Below, piece after piece: positions 19,472-28,023 of a DNA stretch of 47,817 nt. Below the pieces are notes generated by a model. It saw only the letters and a list, made by a program, of their open reading frames with translations, searched no databases and was not told where the DNA came from. Origin of the DNA: Pseudomonadota bacterium (lineage in GTDB: Bacteria; Pseudomonadota; Gammaproteobacteria; Burkholderiales; Burkholderiaceae_C); NCBI GenBank assembly GCA_018242005.1, contig JAFECU010000287.1, positions 1 through 47,817 of the forward strand. The letters are read 5' to 3'. Made by a program: the position numbers and the translations under genes. The first letter of the stretch is position 1. Each line of letters begins with the position of its first letter.

Positions 19472-21403
19472 ATGACGACAACATTCCCCCAATTGCTGCT
19501 GCAGCACGCTGCCCAACGCCCGCAAGCGCCGGCGCTGCGCGAGAAGGAATATGGCATCTGGCAGACCTGGAGCTGGAAGGCCGCGGCCACCGAGGTGCGC
19601 CACATGGCCTGCGGCCTGCTGTCACTGGGCTTTGTCCGGGGCCAGAACCTGGCGCTCATCAGCGACAACCGGCCCCATGTGTACATGGGCTTCGTCGCCG
19701 TGCAGAGCATTGGCGGGGTGCCGATTCCGCTCTACCAGGATGCGGTGGCCAGCGAAATGAGCTTCGTCATCGAGGACGCCGAGATTCACTTTGCCTTTGC
19801 CGAAAACCAGGAGCAGGTGGACAAGCTGCTCGAAGTGCGCGAATCCACGGCCGGCCTGACGCACATCATCTACGACGACCCGCGCGGCCTGCGCAATTAC
19901 GACCAGCCAGGGCTCATCAGCACGGCCGACCTGGTGGCCAGGGGCGCCGAATGGGACAAGGCTCACCCCGGTGTGTGGGAGTCCATGCTCGGGCAGATCG
20001 GCCCGCAGGACGTGTCCGTCATCCTCTACACCTCGGGCACCACGGGCAAGCCCAAGGGCGTGTGCCAGACGCATGCGGCCTTCATCGGCGCGGCCAGCGG
20101 TGCTGCGCAGGTGGACGGGCTCGGGCCCACTGACAGCATCATTTCCTACCTGCCGCCGGCCTGGGTGGGCGACCATCTGTTCTCGCTGGCGCAGTGGCTG
20201 GTGGCGGGCTACACCATCAACTGCCCGGAGTCGTCCGGCACGGTGAGCATCGACATGCGCGAGATCGGCCCGACCTACTACTTCGCGCCGCCGCGCGTGT
20301 TCGAGGGCATGCTGACCTCCATCCAGATCCGCATGGAAGACGCCGCACCCTTCAAGCGCCGCATGTACGAGCGTGCCATGCAGCTGGCGCGCCGCGTGGG
20401 CTCGGACATTCTGGACGGCAAGCCCGTGGGCGCGCTCGACCGGCTCAAGTACCGACTGGCCGACCTGGCCGTGTACGGCCCGCTGCGCAACGTCATGGGC
20501 CTGTCGCGCATCCGCGTGGCCTATACGGCGGGCGCGGCCATCGGGCCCGAGCTGTTCCGTTTCTACCGCTCCATCGGCATCAACCTCAAGCAGTTCTACG
20601 GCCAGACCGAGACCTGCGCCTACGTCTGCCTGCAGCGCGACGGCCAGGTCGACCTGAACACCGTGGGCCAGGCCGCGCCGGGCATCGAGCTCAAGCTCGC
20701 CGACAACGGCGAGGTGCTGGTCAAGGGCGTGTCGGTGCTCAAGGAGTACTACAAGCGCCCCGACGCCACGGCCGAGGTGATCGACGCCAACGGGTGGTTT
20801 CACACCGGCGACGCGGGCGTGATCGACGCCCATGGCCAGCTGCGCATCATCGACCGCGCCAAGGACGTGGGCAAGCTCGCCGGCGGCGCCATGTTCGCGC
20901 CCAACTACATCGAGAACAAGCTCAAGTTCTTCCCGCACGTGAAAGAGGCCGTGTGCTTTGGACACAACCGAGACCAGGTCTGCGCCTTCATCAATATCGA
21001 CTTCGACGCCGTGGGCAACTGGGCCGAGCGCCAGAACCTGCCCTACGCGGGCTATGTGGACCTGGCCTCCAAGGCCAAGGTGCTGGAGCTGGTCGCCGAC
21101 TGCGTGGCCCAGGTGAACGCCGACCTGGCCGCCGAGACCGGCATGGCCGACACCCAGGTGGCGCGCTTTCTGGTGCTGCACAAGGAGCTGGACCCCGACG
21201 ACGACGAGCTCACGCGCACGCGCAAGGTGCGGCGCAATTTCATCGCCGACAAATATGGCGTGCTCATCGACGCGCTGTACGCGGGCAAGAGCGAGCAGTT
21301 CATCGAGACCCAGGTGAAGTTCGAGGACGGGCGAAAGGGCAGCGTGAGCGCCACGCTCAAGATCGTCGACGCCAAGACCCACCCGGCCCGCGCTGCCGCC
21401 TGA
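19472..21403 (+). CDS. AMP-binding long-chain-type acyl-CoA ligase
   Basis: This 643-residue ANL-superfamily adenylate-forming enzyme is of the long-chain acyl-CoA synthetase type. It has the P-loop-like signature LYTSGTTGKPKGV (around residue 190), YGQTE (around 380), GWFHTGDAG (around 445) and the hinge region LRIIDRAKDV. It would activate a carboxylic acid to its CoA thioester. It is the first gene of an operon with a Liv-type ABC importer, 10 nt before the ATPase gene. This suggests that the imported acid is activated at once. The substrate (fatty, branched or aromatic acid) is not decided by sequence. AGGAACAGGA precedes the ATG. Confidence 0.85.
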   Translation: MTTTFPQLLLQHAAQRPQAPALREKEYGIWQTWSWKAAATEVRHMACGLLSLGFVRGQNLALISDNRPHVYMGFVAVQSIGGVPIPLYQDAVASEMSFVIEDAEIHFAFAENQEQVDKLLEVRESTAGLTHIIYDDPRGLRNYDQPGLISTADLVARGAEWDKAHPGVWESMLGQIGPQDVSVILYTSGTTGKPKGVCQTHAAFIGAASGAAQVDGLGPTDSIISYLPPAWVGDHLFSLAQWLVAGYTINCPESSGTVSIDMREIGPTYYFAPPRVFEGMLTSIQIRMEDAAPFKRRMYERAMQLARRVGSDILDGKPVGALDRLKYRLADLAVYGPLRNVMGLSRIRVAYTAGAAIGPELFRFYRSIGINLKQFYGQTETCAYVCLQRDGQVDLNTVGQAAPGIELKLADNGEVLVKGVSVLKEYYKRPDATAEVIDANGWFHTGDAGVIDAHGQLRIIDRAKDVGKLAGGAMFAPNYIENKLKFFPHVKEAVCFGHNRDQVCAFINIDFDAVGNWAERQNLPYAGYVDLASKAKVLELVADCVAQVNADLAAETGMADTQVARFLVLHKELDPDDDELTRTRKVRRNFIADKYGVLIDALYAGKSEQFIETQVKFEDGRKGSVSATLKIVDAKTHPARAAA

Positions 21404-21413
21404 GGAACAGAGA

Positions 21414-22199
21414 ATGACCAGCAAGAAGATCGGCGATGTCATCCTGGACATCAAGAACATCAGCCTGCGCTTTGGCGGAGTAAAGGCGTTGACCGACATC
21501 TCGTTCAACGTCAAGGAGCACGAGATCCGCTCCATCATCGGCCCCAACGGCGCGGGCAAGAGCTCCATGCTCAACTGCATCAACGGGGTCTATACGCCCA
21601 GCGAAGGCTCCATCACCTTCCGCGGCAAGACCTTCGACCACATGAACAGCCGCCAGGTGGCCGAGATGGGCGTGGCGCGCACCTTCCAGAACCTGGCGCT
21701 GTTCAAGGGCATGAGCGTGATCGACAACATCATGTCCGGGCGCAACCTGAAGATCAAAAGCAACCTGCTCATGCAGGCACTGCGCATAGGTCCGGCCGAG
21801 CGCGAAGAGATTGCGCACCGCGAATTCGTCGAACACATCATCGACTTCCTGGAAATCCAGGCCTATCGCAAGACTCCGGTGGGCCAGCTGCCCTACGGCC
21901 TGCAAAAGCGCGTGGACTTAGGGCGCGCGCTCGCCATGGAGCCGCAGGTGCTGCTGCTCGACGAGCCCATGGCCGGTATGAACGTCGAGGAAAAGCAGGA
22001 CATGTGCCGCTTCATCCTCGATGTGAACGACGAGTTCGGCACCACCATCGTGCTCATCGAGCATGACATGGGCGTGGTGATGGACATCAGCGACCGCGTC
22101 GTGGTGCTGGACTACGGCAAGAAGATCGGTGACGGCGCCCCCGACGAGGTGCGCGACAACGAAGACGTGATCCGCGCCTACCTCGGCGCCGGGCACTGA
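21414..22199 (+). CDS. livG: Liv-type ABC transporter ATP-binding protein (LivG)
   Basis: This 261-residue cytoplasmic ATPase has Walker A GPNGAGKSS (about residues 43-51). In place of the strict LSGGQ signature it has QLPYGLQKRVDLGRAL, as is common in LivG proteins. Walker B is VLLLDEPMAGMN. The C-terminal LivG extension ends VIRAYLGAGH. It energises import with LivF across the LivH/LivM pores. It is embedded in the operon 19472-27954. Confidence 0.92.
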   Translation: MTSKKIGDVILDIKNISLRFGGVKALTDISFNVKEHEIRSIIGPNGAGKSSMLNCINGVYTPSEGSITFRGKTFDHMNSRQVAEMGVARTFQNLALFKGMSVIDNIMSGRNLKIKSNLLMQALRIGPAEREEIAHREFVEHIIDFLEIQAYRKTPVGQLPYGLQKRVDLGRALAMEPQVLLLDEPMAGMNVEEKQDMCRFILDVNDEFGTTIVLIEHDMGVVMDISDRVVVLDYGKKIGDGAPDEVRDNEDVIRAYLGAGH

Positions 22200-22220
22200 G
22201 GGCAAGGCAGGAGAGCAACC

Positions 22221-23150
22221 ATGGCATTCTTTTTGGAAACCCTCATCGGCGGCCTGATGGCGGGCATGCTGTACTCGCTGGTCGCGCTCGGCTTCGTGCT
22301 GATCTTCAAGGCCTCGGGCGTGTTCAACTTCGCGCAGGGCGCAATGGTGCTGTTCGCGGCCCTGGCCATGGCGCGCTTCGCCGAATGGATCCCGAAGTGG
22401 ACCGGCATCGAGAACATGCTGCTGGCCAACCTGGCGGCCTTCATCATCGCGGGCGCCATCATGTTCGTCTGCGCATGGATCATCGAGCGCCTGGTGCTGC
22501 GCCACCTGGTGAACCAGGAAGGCGCCACGCTGCTGATGGCCACGCTGGGCATCACCTACTTCCTCGAAGGCCTGGGCCAGACGCTGTTTGGCAACGACAT
22601 CTACAAGATCGACATAGGAATGCCCAAGGATCCGGTGTTCCTGTTCGAGTCCATGTTCGAGGGCGGCGTGCTGGTGAACAAGGAAGACGTGATCGCCGCC
22701 GCCATCGCCGCCGCGCTGGTGGTGCTGCTGAGCCTGTTCTTCCAGAAGACCGGCACGGGCCGCGCGCTGCGCGCCGTGGCCGACGACCACCAGGCGGCGC
22801 AGTCCATCGGCATTCCGCTCAACCGCATCTGGGTCATCGTCTGGTGCGTGGCCGGCGTGGTGGCCCTGGTGGCCGGGATGATCTGGGGCAGCAAGCTCGG
22901 CGTGCAGTTCTCGCTGACCACCGTGGCGCTGCGCGCGCTGCCGGTGGTGATCCTGGGCGGCCTGACCTCGGTGCCCGGCGCCATCATCGGCGGCCTGATC
23001 ATCGGCGTGGGCGAGAAGCTCTCCGAGGTCTACCTCGGCCCCTTCGTGGGCGGCGGCATCGAGATCTGGTTTGCCTATGTGCTGGCCCTGGTGTTTCTCT
23101 TGTTCAGACCCCAGGGGCTCTTTGGGGAAAAAATCATCGATCGCGTCTAA
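22221..23150 (+). CDS. livH: Liv-type ABC transporter permease (LivH)
   Basis: This 309-residue inner-membrane permease of the branched-chain amino acid family has about eight hydrophobic segments. It carries the family-typical GLMAGMLYSLVALGFVLIFK near the N terminus and FNFAQGAMV, with RALRAVADDHQAAQSIGI in the cytoplasmic loop around residue 185. It pairs with the next gene product to form the channel. AGGAGAG stands upstream of the ATG at 22221. Confidence 0.92.
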   Translation: MAFFLETLIGGLMAGMLYSLVALGFVLIFKASGVFNFAQGAMVLFAALAMARFAEWIPKWTGIENMLLANLAAFIIAGAIMFVCAWIIERLVLRHLVNQEGATLLMATLGITYFLEGLGQTLFGNDIYKIDIGMPKDPVFLFESMFEGGVLVNKEDVIAAAIAAALVVLLSLFFQKTGTGRALRAVADDHQAAQSIGIPLNRIWVIVWCVAGVVALVAGMIWGSKLGVQFSLTTVALRALPVVILGGLTSVPGAIIGGLIIGVGEKLSEVYLGPFVGGGIEIWFAYVLALVFLLFRPQGLFGEKIIDRV

Positions 23151-23162
23151 GGGGAGCCGAGA

Positions 23163-24239
23163 ATGTTCTACAGAGAAAACGGCCAGTTCAAGACCAGCTA
23201 CCGCACCGATCAGCAGATCTTCCCGATCGCCCAGGACCGCATCGTCGTCCTTGCGCTGCTTGCCGCCGCCTTCGTGCTGCTTCCCCTGCTGGCCAGCGAC
23301 TACTACTACCGCGCCATTCTGATTCCGCTGGTCATCATGTCGATGGCGGCGCTGGGCGTGAACATCCTGGTGGGCTACTGCGGGCAGATTTCGCTGGGCT
23401 CGGGCGCCTTCATGGCCGTTGGCGCCTATGGCGCGTTCAACTTTTTCGTGCGCTTTCCGGGGATTCCACTCATCGTCGCGTTGATCCTCGGCGGGCTGTG
23501 CGCAACCTTCTTCGGCATCCTGTTCGGCCTGCCCAGCCTGCGCGTGCGCGGTCTGTACCTGGCGGTGGCCACACTGGCGGCGCAGTTCTTCAGCGACTGG
23601 ATGTTCCTGCGCATCAAATGGCTCACCAACAACTCCGACTCCGGCTCGGTGTCGGTGAACAACTTGCAGGTGTTGGGCATGCCCATCGAAAGTGCGATGA
23701 GCAAGTACCTGTTCTGCCTGGCGCTGCTCGTGGTCGTCGCACTGCTGGCCAAGAACCTGGTGCGCAGCGCCATCGGCCGCGAGTGGATGGCCATTCGCGA
23801 CATGGACGTGGCCGCGGCCGTGATTGGCATTCGCCCCATGTATGCCAAGCTCTCGGCCTTTGCGGTGAGCAGCTTCATCATCGGCATGGCGGGTGCGCTG
23901 TGGGCCTTCATCCACCTGAGCTCTTGGGAGCCGGCCGCCTTCTCGGTCGAGGTTTCCTTCAAGCTGCTGTTCATGGTCATCATCGGCGGCCTGGGCTCGA
24001 TCATGGGCAGCTTTTTCGGCGCGGCCTTCATCGTGGTGCTGCCGATCTTCCTCAATCAGTTCCTGCCCGGCCTCATGGGGCTGTTCGGCATCGAAATCTC
24101 CACCGCCGGGCTCTCGCACGCCGAGCTCATGATCTTTGGCGCGCTCATCGTCTGGTTTCTCATCGTCGAGCCGCATGGCCTGGCCAAGCTGTGGTCCACG
24201 GCCAAACAGAAGCTGCGCGTGTGGCCCTTCCCGCAGTGA
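23163..24239 (+). CDS. livM: Liv-type ABC transporter permease (LivM)
   Basis: This 358-residue inner-membrane permease is the second pore subunit. It has about nine hydrophobic segments, with the family motif VGYCGQISLGSGAFMAVGAY (around residue 70). The cytoplasmic loop IGREWMAIRDMDVAAAVIGI lies around residue 200. The N-terminal 20-30 residues are hydrophilic (FYRENGQFKTSY), as in Liv systems linked to aromatic or acyl substrates. It follows livH by 12 nt. Confidence 0.92.
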   Translation: MFYRENGQFKTSYRTDQQIFPIAQDRIVVLALLAAAFVLLPLLASDYYYRAILIPLVIMSMAALGVNILVGYCGQISLGSGAFMAVGAYGAFNFFVRFPGIPLIVALILGGLCATFFGILFGLPSLRVRGLYLAVATLAAQFFSDWMFLRIKWLTNNSDSGSVSVNNLQVLGMPIESAMSKYLFCLALLVVVALLAKNLVRSAIGREWMAIRDMDVAAAVIGIRPMYAKLSAFAVSSFIIGMAGALWAFIHLSSWEPAAFSVEVSFKLLFMVIIGGLGSIMGSFFGAAFIVVLPIFLNQFLPGLMGLFGIEISTAGLSHAELMIFGALIVWFLIVEPHGLAKLWSTAKQKLRVWPFPQ

Positions 24240-24280
24240 ATTTTTCCCGCGTTTCACCCACCTCTAACCAGGAGACAACC

Positions 24281-25609
24281 ATGAAGCTATCGAAGATCGT
24301 GATCGCTGCCGCCGTAGTGGCCGCCGGCGCCTCTGGCATGGCCACCAGCGCCTTCGCGCAGGCCAAGGAGCAGTTCTTCCCGCTGCTGTCCTACCGCACG
24401 GGCCCCTATGCCCCCAACGGCACGCCCTGGGCCAACGGCAAGCAGGACTACATCAAGATGGTCAACGCACGCGATGGCGGCATCAACGGCGTGAAGATCA
24501 CGTTTGAAGAGTGCGAAACCGGCTACGCCACCGACCGCGGCGTCGAGTGCTACGAGCGCCTCAAGAGCCGCCCCGGCGTGACGCTGTTCGACCCGCAGGC
24601 CACCGGCATCACCTTCGCGCTGACCGAGAAGGCGCCCGTGGACAAGATCCCGCTGATGACGCTGGGCTATGGCCTGTCCGTCGCGCAGGACGGCATGGCC
24701 TTCAAGTGGAACTTTCCGCTCATGGGCAGCTACTGGACGGGGGCCGACATCCTGATCCAGCACATCGGCAAGAACGCCGGTGGCCTGGACAAGCTCAAGG
24801 GCAAGAAGATCACGCTGGTCTACCACGACAGCCCGTTCGGCAAGGAGCCCATCCCGCTCCTGCAGGAGCGCGCCAAGATGCACGGCTTCGAGCTGCAGCT
24901 GCTGCCCGTGACGGCCCCCGGCGTGGAGCAAAAGGCCACCTGGTTGCAGGTGCGCAAGGACAGGCCCGACTACGTGCTGCTGTGGGGCTGGGGCGTGATG
25001 AACTCCACCGCCCTCAAGGAAGCCCAGGCCACGGGCTACCCGCGCGACAAGATGTATGGCGTCTGGTGGGCCGGCGCCGAGCCCGATGTGCGCGACGTGG
25101 GCGATGGCGCCAAGGGCTACCACGCACTGGCGCTCAACGGCCATGGCACGCAGTCCAAGGTGATGCAGGACATTCTCAAGCACGTGCACGACAAGGGCCA
25201 GGGAACGGGACCCAAGGACGAGGTGGGCTCCGTGCTCTACACGCGCGGCGTCATCATCCAGATGCTGAGCGTGGAAGCGGTGCGCCGCGCGCAGGAGCGC
25301 TTTGGCAAGGGCAAGGTCATGACGGGCGAGCAGGTGCGCTGGGGCCTGGAAAACCTGGCGCTGGACCAGAAGAAGCTGGACGCGCTGGGCTTCAACGACG
25401 TGATCCGCCCGATCTCGACCAGCTGCGCCGATCACATGGGATCGACCTGGGCGCGCGTGCAAACCTGGGACGGCAAGAACTGGAAGATGGACAGCGACTG
25501 GTATCAGGCCGATGAGCAAATCATCAAACCCCTGGTGAAGGCGGGCGCGGACAAGTACCTGGCCGACAAGAAGATGCAGCGCCGCGACGTGAAGGACTGC
25601 CAGTCTTGA
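24281..25609 (+). CDS. Liv-type periplasmic substrate-binding protein
   Basis: This 442-residue protein has a signal peptide (about 1-27, ending SAFAQA). It carries a type I periplasmic-binding fold of the LivJ/LivK superfamily, with four cysteines. It is longer than E. coli LivJ (about 367) and resembles receptors of Liv clusters that include CoA ligases rather than true amino-acid receptors. The ATG at 24281 is preceded by CAGGAGA; the frame is open far upstream, but only this start gives a signal peptide. The ligand is unknown. Confidence 0.88.
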   Translation: MKLSKIVIAAAVVAAGASGMATSAFAQAKEQFFPLLSYRTGPYAPNGTPWANGKQDYIKMVNARDGGINGVKITFEECETGYATDRGVECYERLKSRPGVTLFDPQATGITFALTEKAPVDKIPLMTLGYGLSVAQDGMAFKWNFPLMGSYWTGADILIQHIGKNAGGLDKLKGKKITLVYHDSPFGKEPIPLLQERAKMHGFELQLLPVTAPGVEQKATWLQVRKDRPDYVLLWGWGVMNSTALKEAQATGYPRDKMYGVWWAGAEPDVRDVGDGAKGYHALALNGHGTQSKVMQDILKHVHDKGQGTGPKDEVGSVLYTRGVIIQMLSVEAVRRAQERFGKGKVMTGEQVRWGLENLALDQKKLDALGFNDVIRPISTSCADHMGSTWARVQTWDGKNWKMDSDWYQADEQIIKPLVKAGADKYLADKKMQRRDVKDCQS

Positions 25610-25619
25610 GTACAACCCC

Positions 25620-25740
25620 CTGAGGCGCTGCGCGCCTTCCCCCTTCTCTCGGCTTCGCCGGGAAGGGGGACGACGCCAGCGCGGCGGGGCGGCCCTTGCG
25701 CGGCGTCTGCACGCCTGGGCCGCGCCAGTTTCAAGCGGCT
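25620..25740. repeat. Dispersed-type intergenic element
   Basis: The stretch starts TGAGGCGCTGCGCGCCTT, passes through an imperfect stem around the CTTCG/CGAAG centre (CCCCCTTC...GAAGGGGG, about 25638-25669) and ends near CCGCGCCAGTTTC. From memory, near-identical blocks occur between genes in many Comamonadaceae genomes. No second copy was seen in this window, so the repeat status is prior knowledge rather than shown here. Confidence 0.45.
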
Positions 25741-25792
25741 GTGTTCACAGCCGCCAATCGAAAGGGCTGCTCCTGCAACCCTTTCGATTGGC
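25735..25792 (+). promoter_or_regulatory. Two adjoining perfect hairpins just before livF
   Basis: Hairpin one is GCGGCTGTG (25735-25743) with CACAGCCGC (25746-25754). Hairpin two has 14-bp perfect arms, 25753-25766 (GCCAATCGAAAGGG) and 25779-25792 (CCCTTTCGATTGGC), with a 12-nt loop. The two overlap by 2 nt, so they may exclude one another. The second ends 17 nt before the livF ATG at 25810. They could stabilise the upstream mRNA end or control livF translation. Confidence 0.55.
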
Positions 25793-25809
25793 AAAGCGAA
25801 GGCACCACC

Positions 25810-26619
25810 ATGGACAGCAAAAACATCGTTCTGAGCGTCAACGGCATCGAGGTCATCTACAACCATGTGATCCTGGTGCTCAAGGGCGTCTCGCTCTCGG
25901 TGCCCGAGGGCAGCATCGTCGCCATCCTGGGCGGCAACGGCGCGGGCAAGACGACCACGCTGCGCGCCATCTCCAACCTGCTCAAGGCCGAGCGCGGCGA
26001 GGTCACCAAGGGCAGCATCGAGCTGCGCGGCGAGCGCATCGAAAACCTCTCTCCGGCCGAGCTGGTCAAGCGCGGCGTGGTGCAGGTGATGGAAGGGCGC
26101 CACTGTTTTGCGCACCTGACGATCGAGGAAAACCTCATGACCGGCTCCTACACGCGCACCGACAAGGCCGAGATCGCGCGCAACCTGGAGAAGGTCTACA
26201 GCTACTTCCCGCGCCTGAAGACCCGGCGCACCAGCCAGGCGGCCTACACCTCTGGCGGCGAGCAGCAGATGTGCGCCATCGGCCGCGCCATCATGTGCAA
26301 CCCCAGCATCGTGCTGCTCGACGAGCCCTCCATGGGCCTGGCGCCGCAGATCGTCGACGAGGTGTTCCACATCGTCAAGGACCTCAACAGCAAGGAAAAG
26401 GTCACCTTCGTGCTCGCCGAGCAGAACACCAACATGGCGCTCAAGTACGCCGACTACGGCTACATCATGGAGAGCGGCCGCATCGTCATGGACGGCCCCG
26501 CGCAGGACCTGGCCAACAACGAGGACGTCAAGGAGTTCTACCTGGGCGTGGGCGGCGGTGAACGCAAAAGCTTCAAGGATGTGAAAAGCTACAAGCGGCG
26601 CAAGCGCTGGCTCGCCTGA
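25810..26619 (+). CDS. livF: Liv-type ABC transporter ATP-binding protein (LivF)
   Basis: This 269-residue ATPase has Walker A GGNGAGKTT (about residues 41-49) and a degenerate signature TSGGEQQMCAIGRA. Walker B is IVLLDEPSMGLAP, and the switch histidine is replaced by AEQN, as in many LivF proteins. The C-terminal tail is basic (SYKRRKRW). The start at 25810 begins MDSKNIVL; the open frame upstream runs through the hairpin region and is not coding. It is separated from the receptor gene by 200 nt with repeats. Confidence 0.92.
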   Translation: MDSKNIVLSVNGIEVIYNHVILVLKGVSLSVPEGSIVAILGGNGAGKTTTLRAISNLLKAERGEVTKGSIELRGERIENLSPAELVKRGVVQVMEGRHCFAHLTIEENLMTGSYTRTDKAEIARNLEKVYSYFPRLKTRRTSQAAYTSGGEQQMCAIGRAIMCNPSIVLLDEPSMGLAPQIVDEVFHIVKDLNSKEKVTFVLAEQNTNMALKYADYGYIMESGRIVMDGPAQDLANNEDVKEFYLGVGGGERKSFKDVKSYKRRKRWLA

Positions 26620-26624
26620 TCACA

Positions 26625-26680
26625 ATTTTCATAGCTGCTCACGCTTTACTGGCAAGCGTTGGCGGCCATTTTTACCCATA
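26625..26680 (+). repeat. Copy A of a 56-bp dispersed repeat
   Basis: The unit starts ATTTTCATAGCTGC and ends TTTTTACCCATA. It shares both ends and the exact 42-nt distance after ATAGCTGC with the reverse-strand copy at 33717-33772, and shares its core with the copy at 37788-37840. It lies between livF and the ligase gene. Confidence 0.6.
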
Positions 26681-26706
26681 GTCCACCTGCACAGGAAAGC
26701 ATGGCC

Positions 26707-27954
26707 ATGAATCCGTTTTACGACGCGCTGGAAACCCGCAGTCCCGAGGAGCGCGAAGCTGCGCTGATGGCGGCCCTTCCGCAGCAGATTGCGCACGCGC
26801 AAAAGTCCAGCAGCGCATTCGCGAGCATTCTGTCCGGCGTCGACGCCCGGGCCGTCACCAGCCGCGCGGTGCTGGCCCAGTTGCCCGTGACACGCAAGTA
26901 CGAGCTGCACGAGCGCCAGCAGGCCCATCGCGCGGACAACGCCTTCGGCGGCTTTGCCAGCATAGGTTTCGGCGCCGCCATGCCACGCGTGTTCGCCAGC
27001 CCCGGCCCCATCTATGAACCCGAGGGCGCCCGGCCCGACTACTGGCGCATGGCGCGCGCGCTGTACGCCGCGGGCTTTCGCGCGGGCGAGCTGGCGCACA
27101 ACTGTTTCTCCTACCACTTCGTGCCCGCGGGCTCGATGATGGAATGCGGCGCCCATGCGCTGGGCTGCACGGTGTTTCCGGGCGGCACGGGCCAGACCGA
27201 GCAGCAGGTGCAGGCCATGGCCGAGCTCAGGCCCGCCGGCTACATCGGCACGCCGAGCTTTCTGAAGATCATTCTGGACAAGGCCGCCGAGATGGGCGTC
27301 AAGCTGCCCAGCCTGACCAAGGCCCTGCTCTCGGCCGAGGCCTTCCCGCCCTCACTGCGCGACTGGTTTGCCGAGCGCGGCGTGAGCGGCTACCAGTGCT
27401 ATGGCACGGCCGACCTGGGCCTGATCGCCTACGAGACCGCCGCGCGCGAGGGCCTGGTGCTCGACGAGGGCGTGATCGTCGAGATCGTGCGCCCCGGCAC
27501 GGGCGACCCCGTGCCCGAGGGCGAGGTGGGCGAGCTGGTCATCACCACCCTCAACCCCGACTACCCGCTGATCCGCTTCGGCACCGGCGACCTCTCGGCA
27601 GTGCTGCCCGGCGCCTGCCCCACGGGGCGCACCAACACCCGCATCAAGGGCTGGATGGGACGCGCCGACCAGACCACCAAGGTGCGCGGCATGTTCGTGC
27701 ACCCGGGCCAGGTGGCGGCCGTGATCAAGCGCTTTCCGCAGATCGGCAAGGCGCGCCTGGTCGTCAGCGGCGAAATGGCCAATGACCAGATGGTGCTGCA
27801 GGTCGAGACCATGGAGACCGCGCCCGGCCTGGCGCAGCTGGTGCAGGACGCCCTGCGCGAGGTCACCAAACTGCGCGGCGAGGTGCAGATGCTGCCGCCG
27901 GGCAGCCTGCCCAACGACGGCAAGGTCATCGAGGACGCTCGCAGCTATCGCTGA
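26707..27954 (+). CDS. PaaK-like phenylacetate/aryl-CoA ligase family protein
   Basis: This 415-residue adenylate-forming enzyme resembles phenylacetate-CoA ligase (PaaK, about 430 residues). It has the nucleotide-site region QCYGTADLGLIAYE (where PaaK has YG.TE.) around residue 230. YPLIRFGTGDLSA lies around 285, and IKGWMGRADQTTKVRGMFVHPGQV (shown as IKGWMGRADQTTKVRG then MFVHPGQV) around 315-340. It is the second ligase in the Liv operon. Two start codons are close together: 26707 has AGGAAAG at a good distance, while 26701 is too close to it. The substrate is probably an aryl or acyl acid taken up by the importer; this is inference. Confidence 0.78.
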   Translation: MNPFYDALETRSPEEREAALMAALPQQIAHAQKSSSAFASILSGVDARAVTSRAVLAQLPVTRKYELHERQQAHRADNAFGGFASIGFGAAMPRVFASPGPIYEPEGARPDYWRMARALYAAGFRAGELAHNCFSYHFVPAGSMMECGAHALGCTVFPGGTGQTEQQVQAMAELRPAGYIGTPSFLKIILDKAAEMGVKLPSLTKALLSAEAFPPSLRDWFAERGVSGYQCYGTADLGLIAYETAAREGLVLDEGVIVEIVRPGTGDPVPEGEVGELVITTLNPDYPLIRFGTGDLSAVLPGACPTGRTNTRIKGWMGRADQTTKVRGMFVHPGQVAAVIKRFPQIGKARLVVSGEMANDQMVLQVETMETAPGLAQLVQDALREVTKLRGEVQMLPPGSLPNDGKVIEDARSYR

Positions 27955-28023
27955 ATAGGACTAAACACCGAGAGCGATGCGCACCCCGGCTCTTTATCAT
28001 TGCGTTTTTTTACAAGGAGCATC

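Noticed and set aside
21918-24257. A 779-codon minus-strand open frame under the liv permeases
   Set aside because: His/Gln/Asp-rich shadow translation, no domain, fully covered by livG, livH and livM.
22385-25609. A single 1074-residue protein covering livH, livM and the receptor
   Set aside because: The open frame runs through livH and livM out of frame; only its last 442 codons, from the ATG at 24281 with a signal peptide and Shine-Dalgarno sequence, are the receptor gene.
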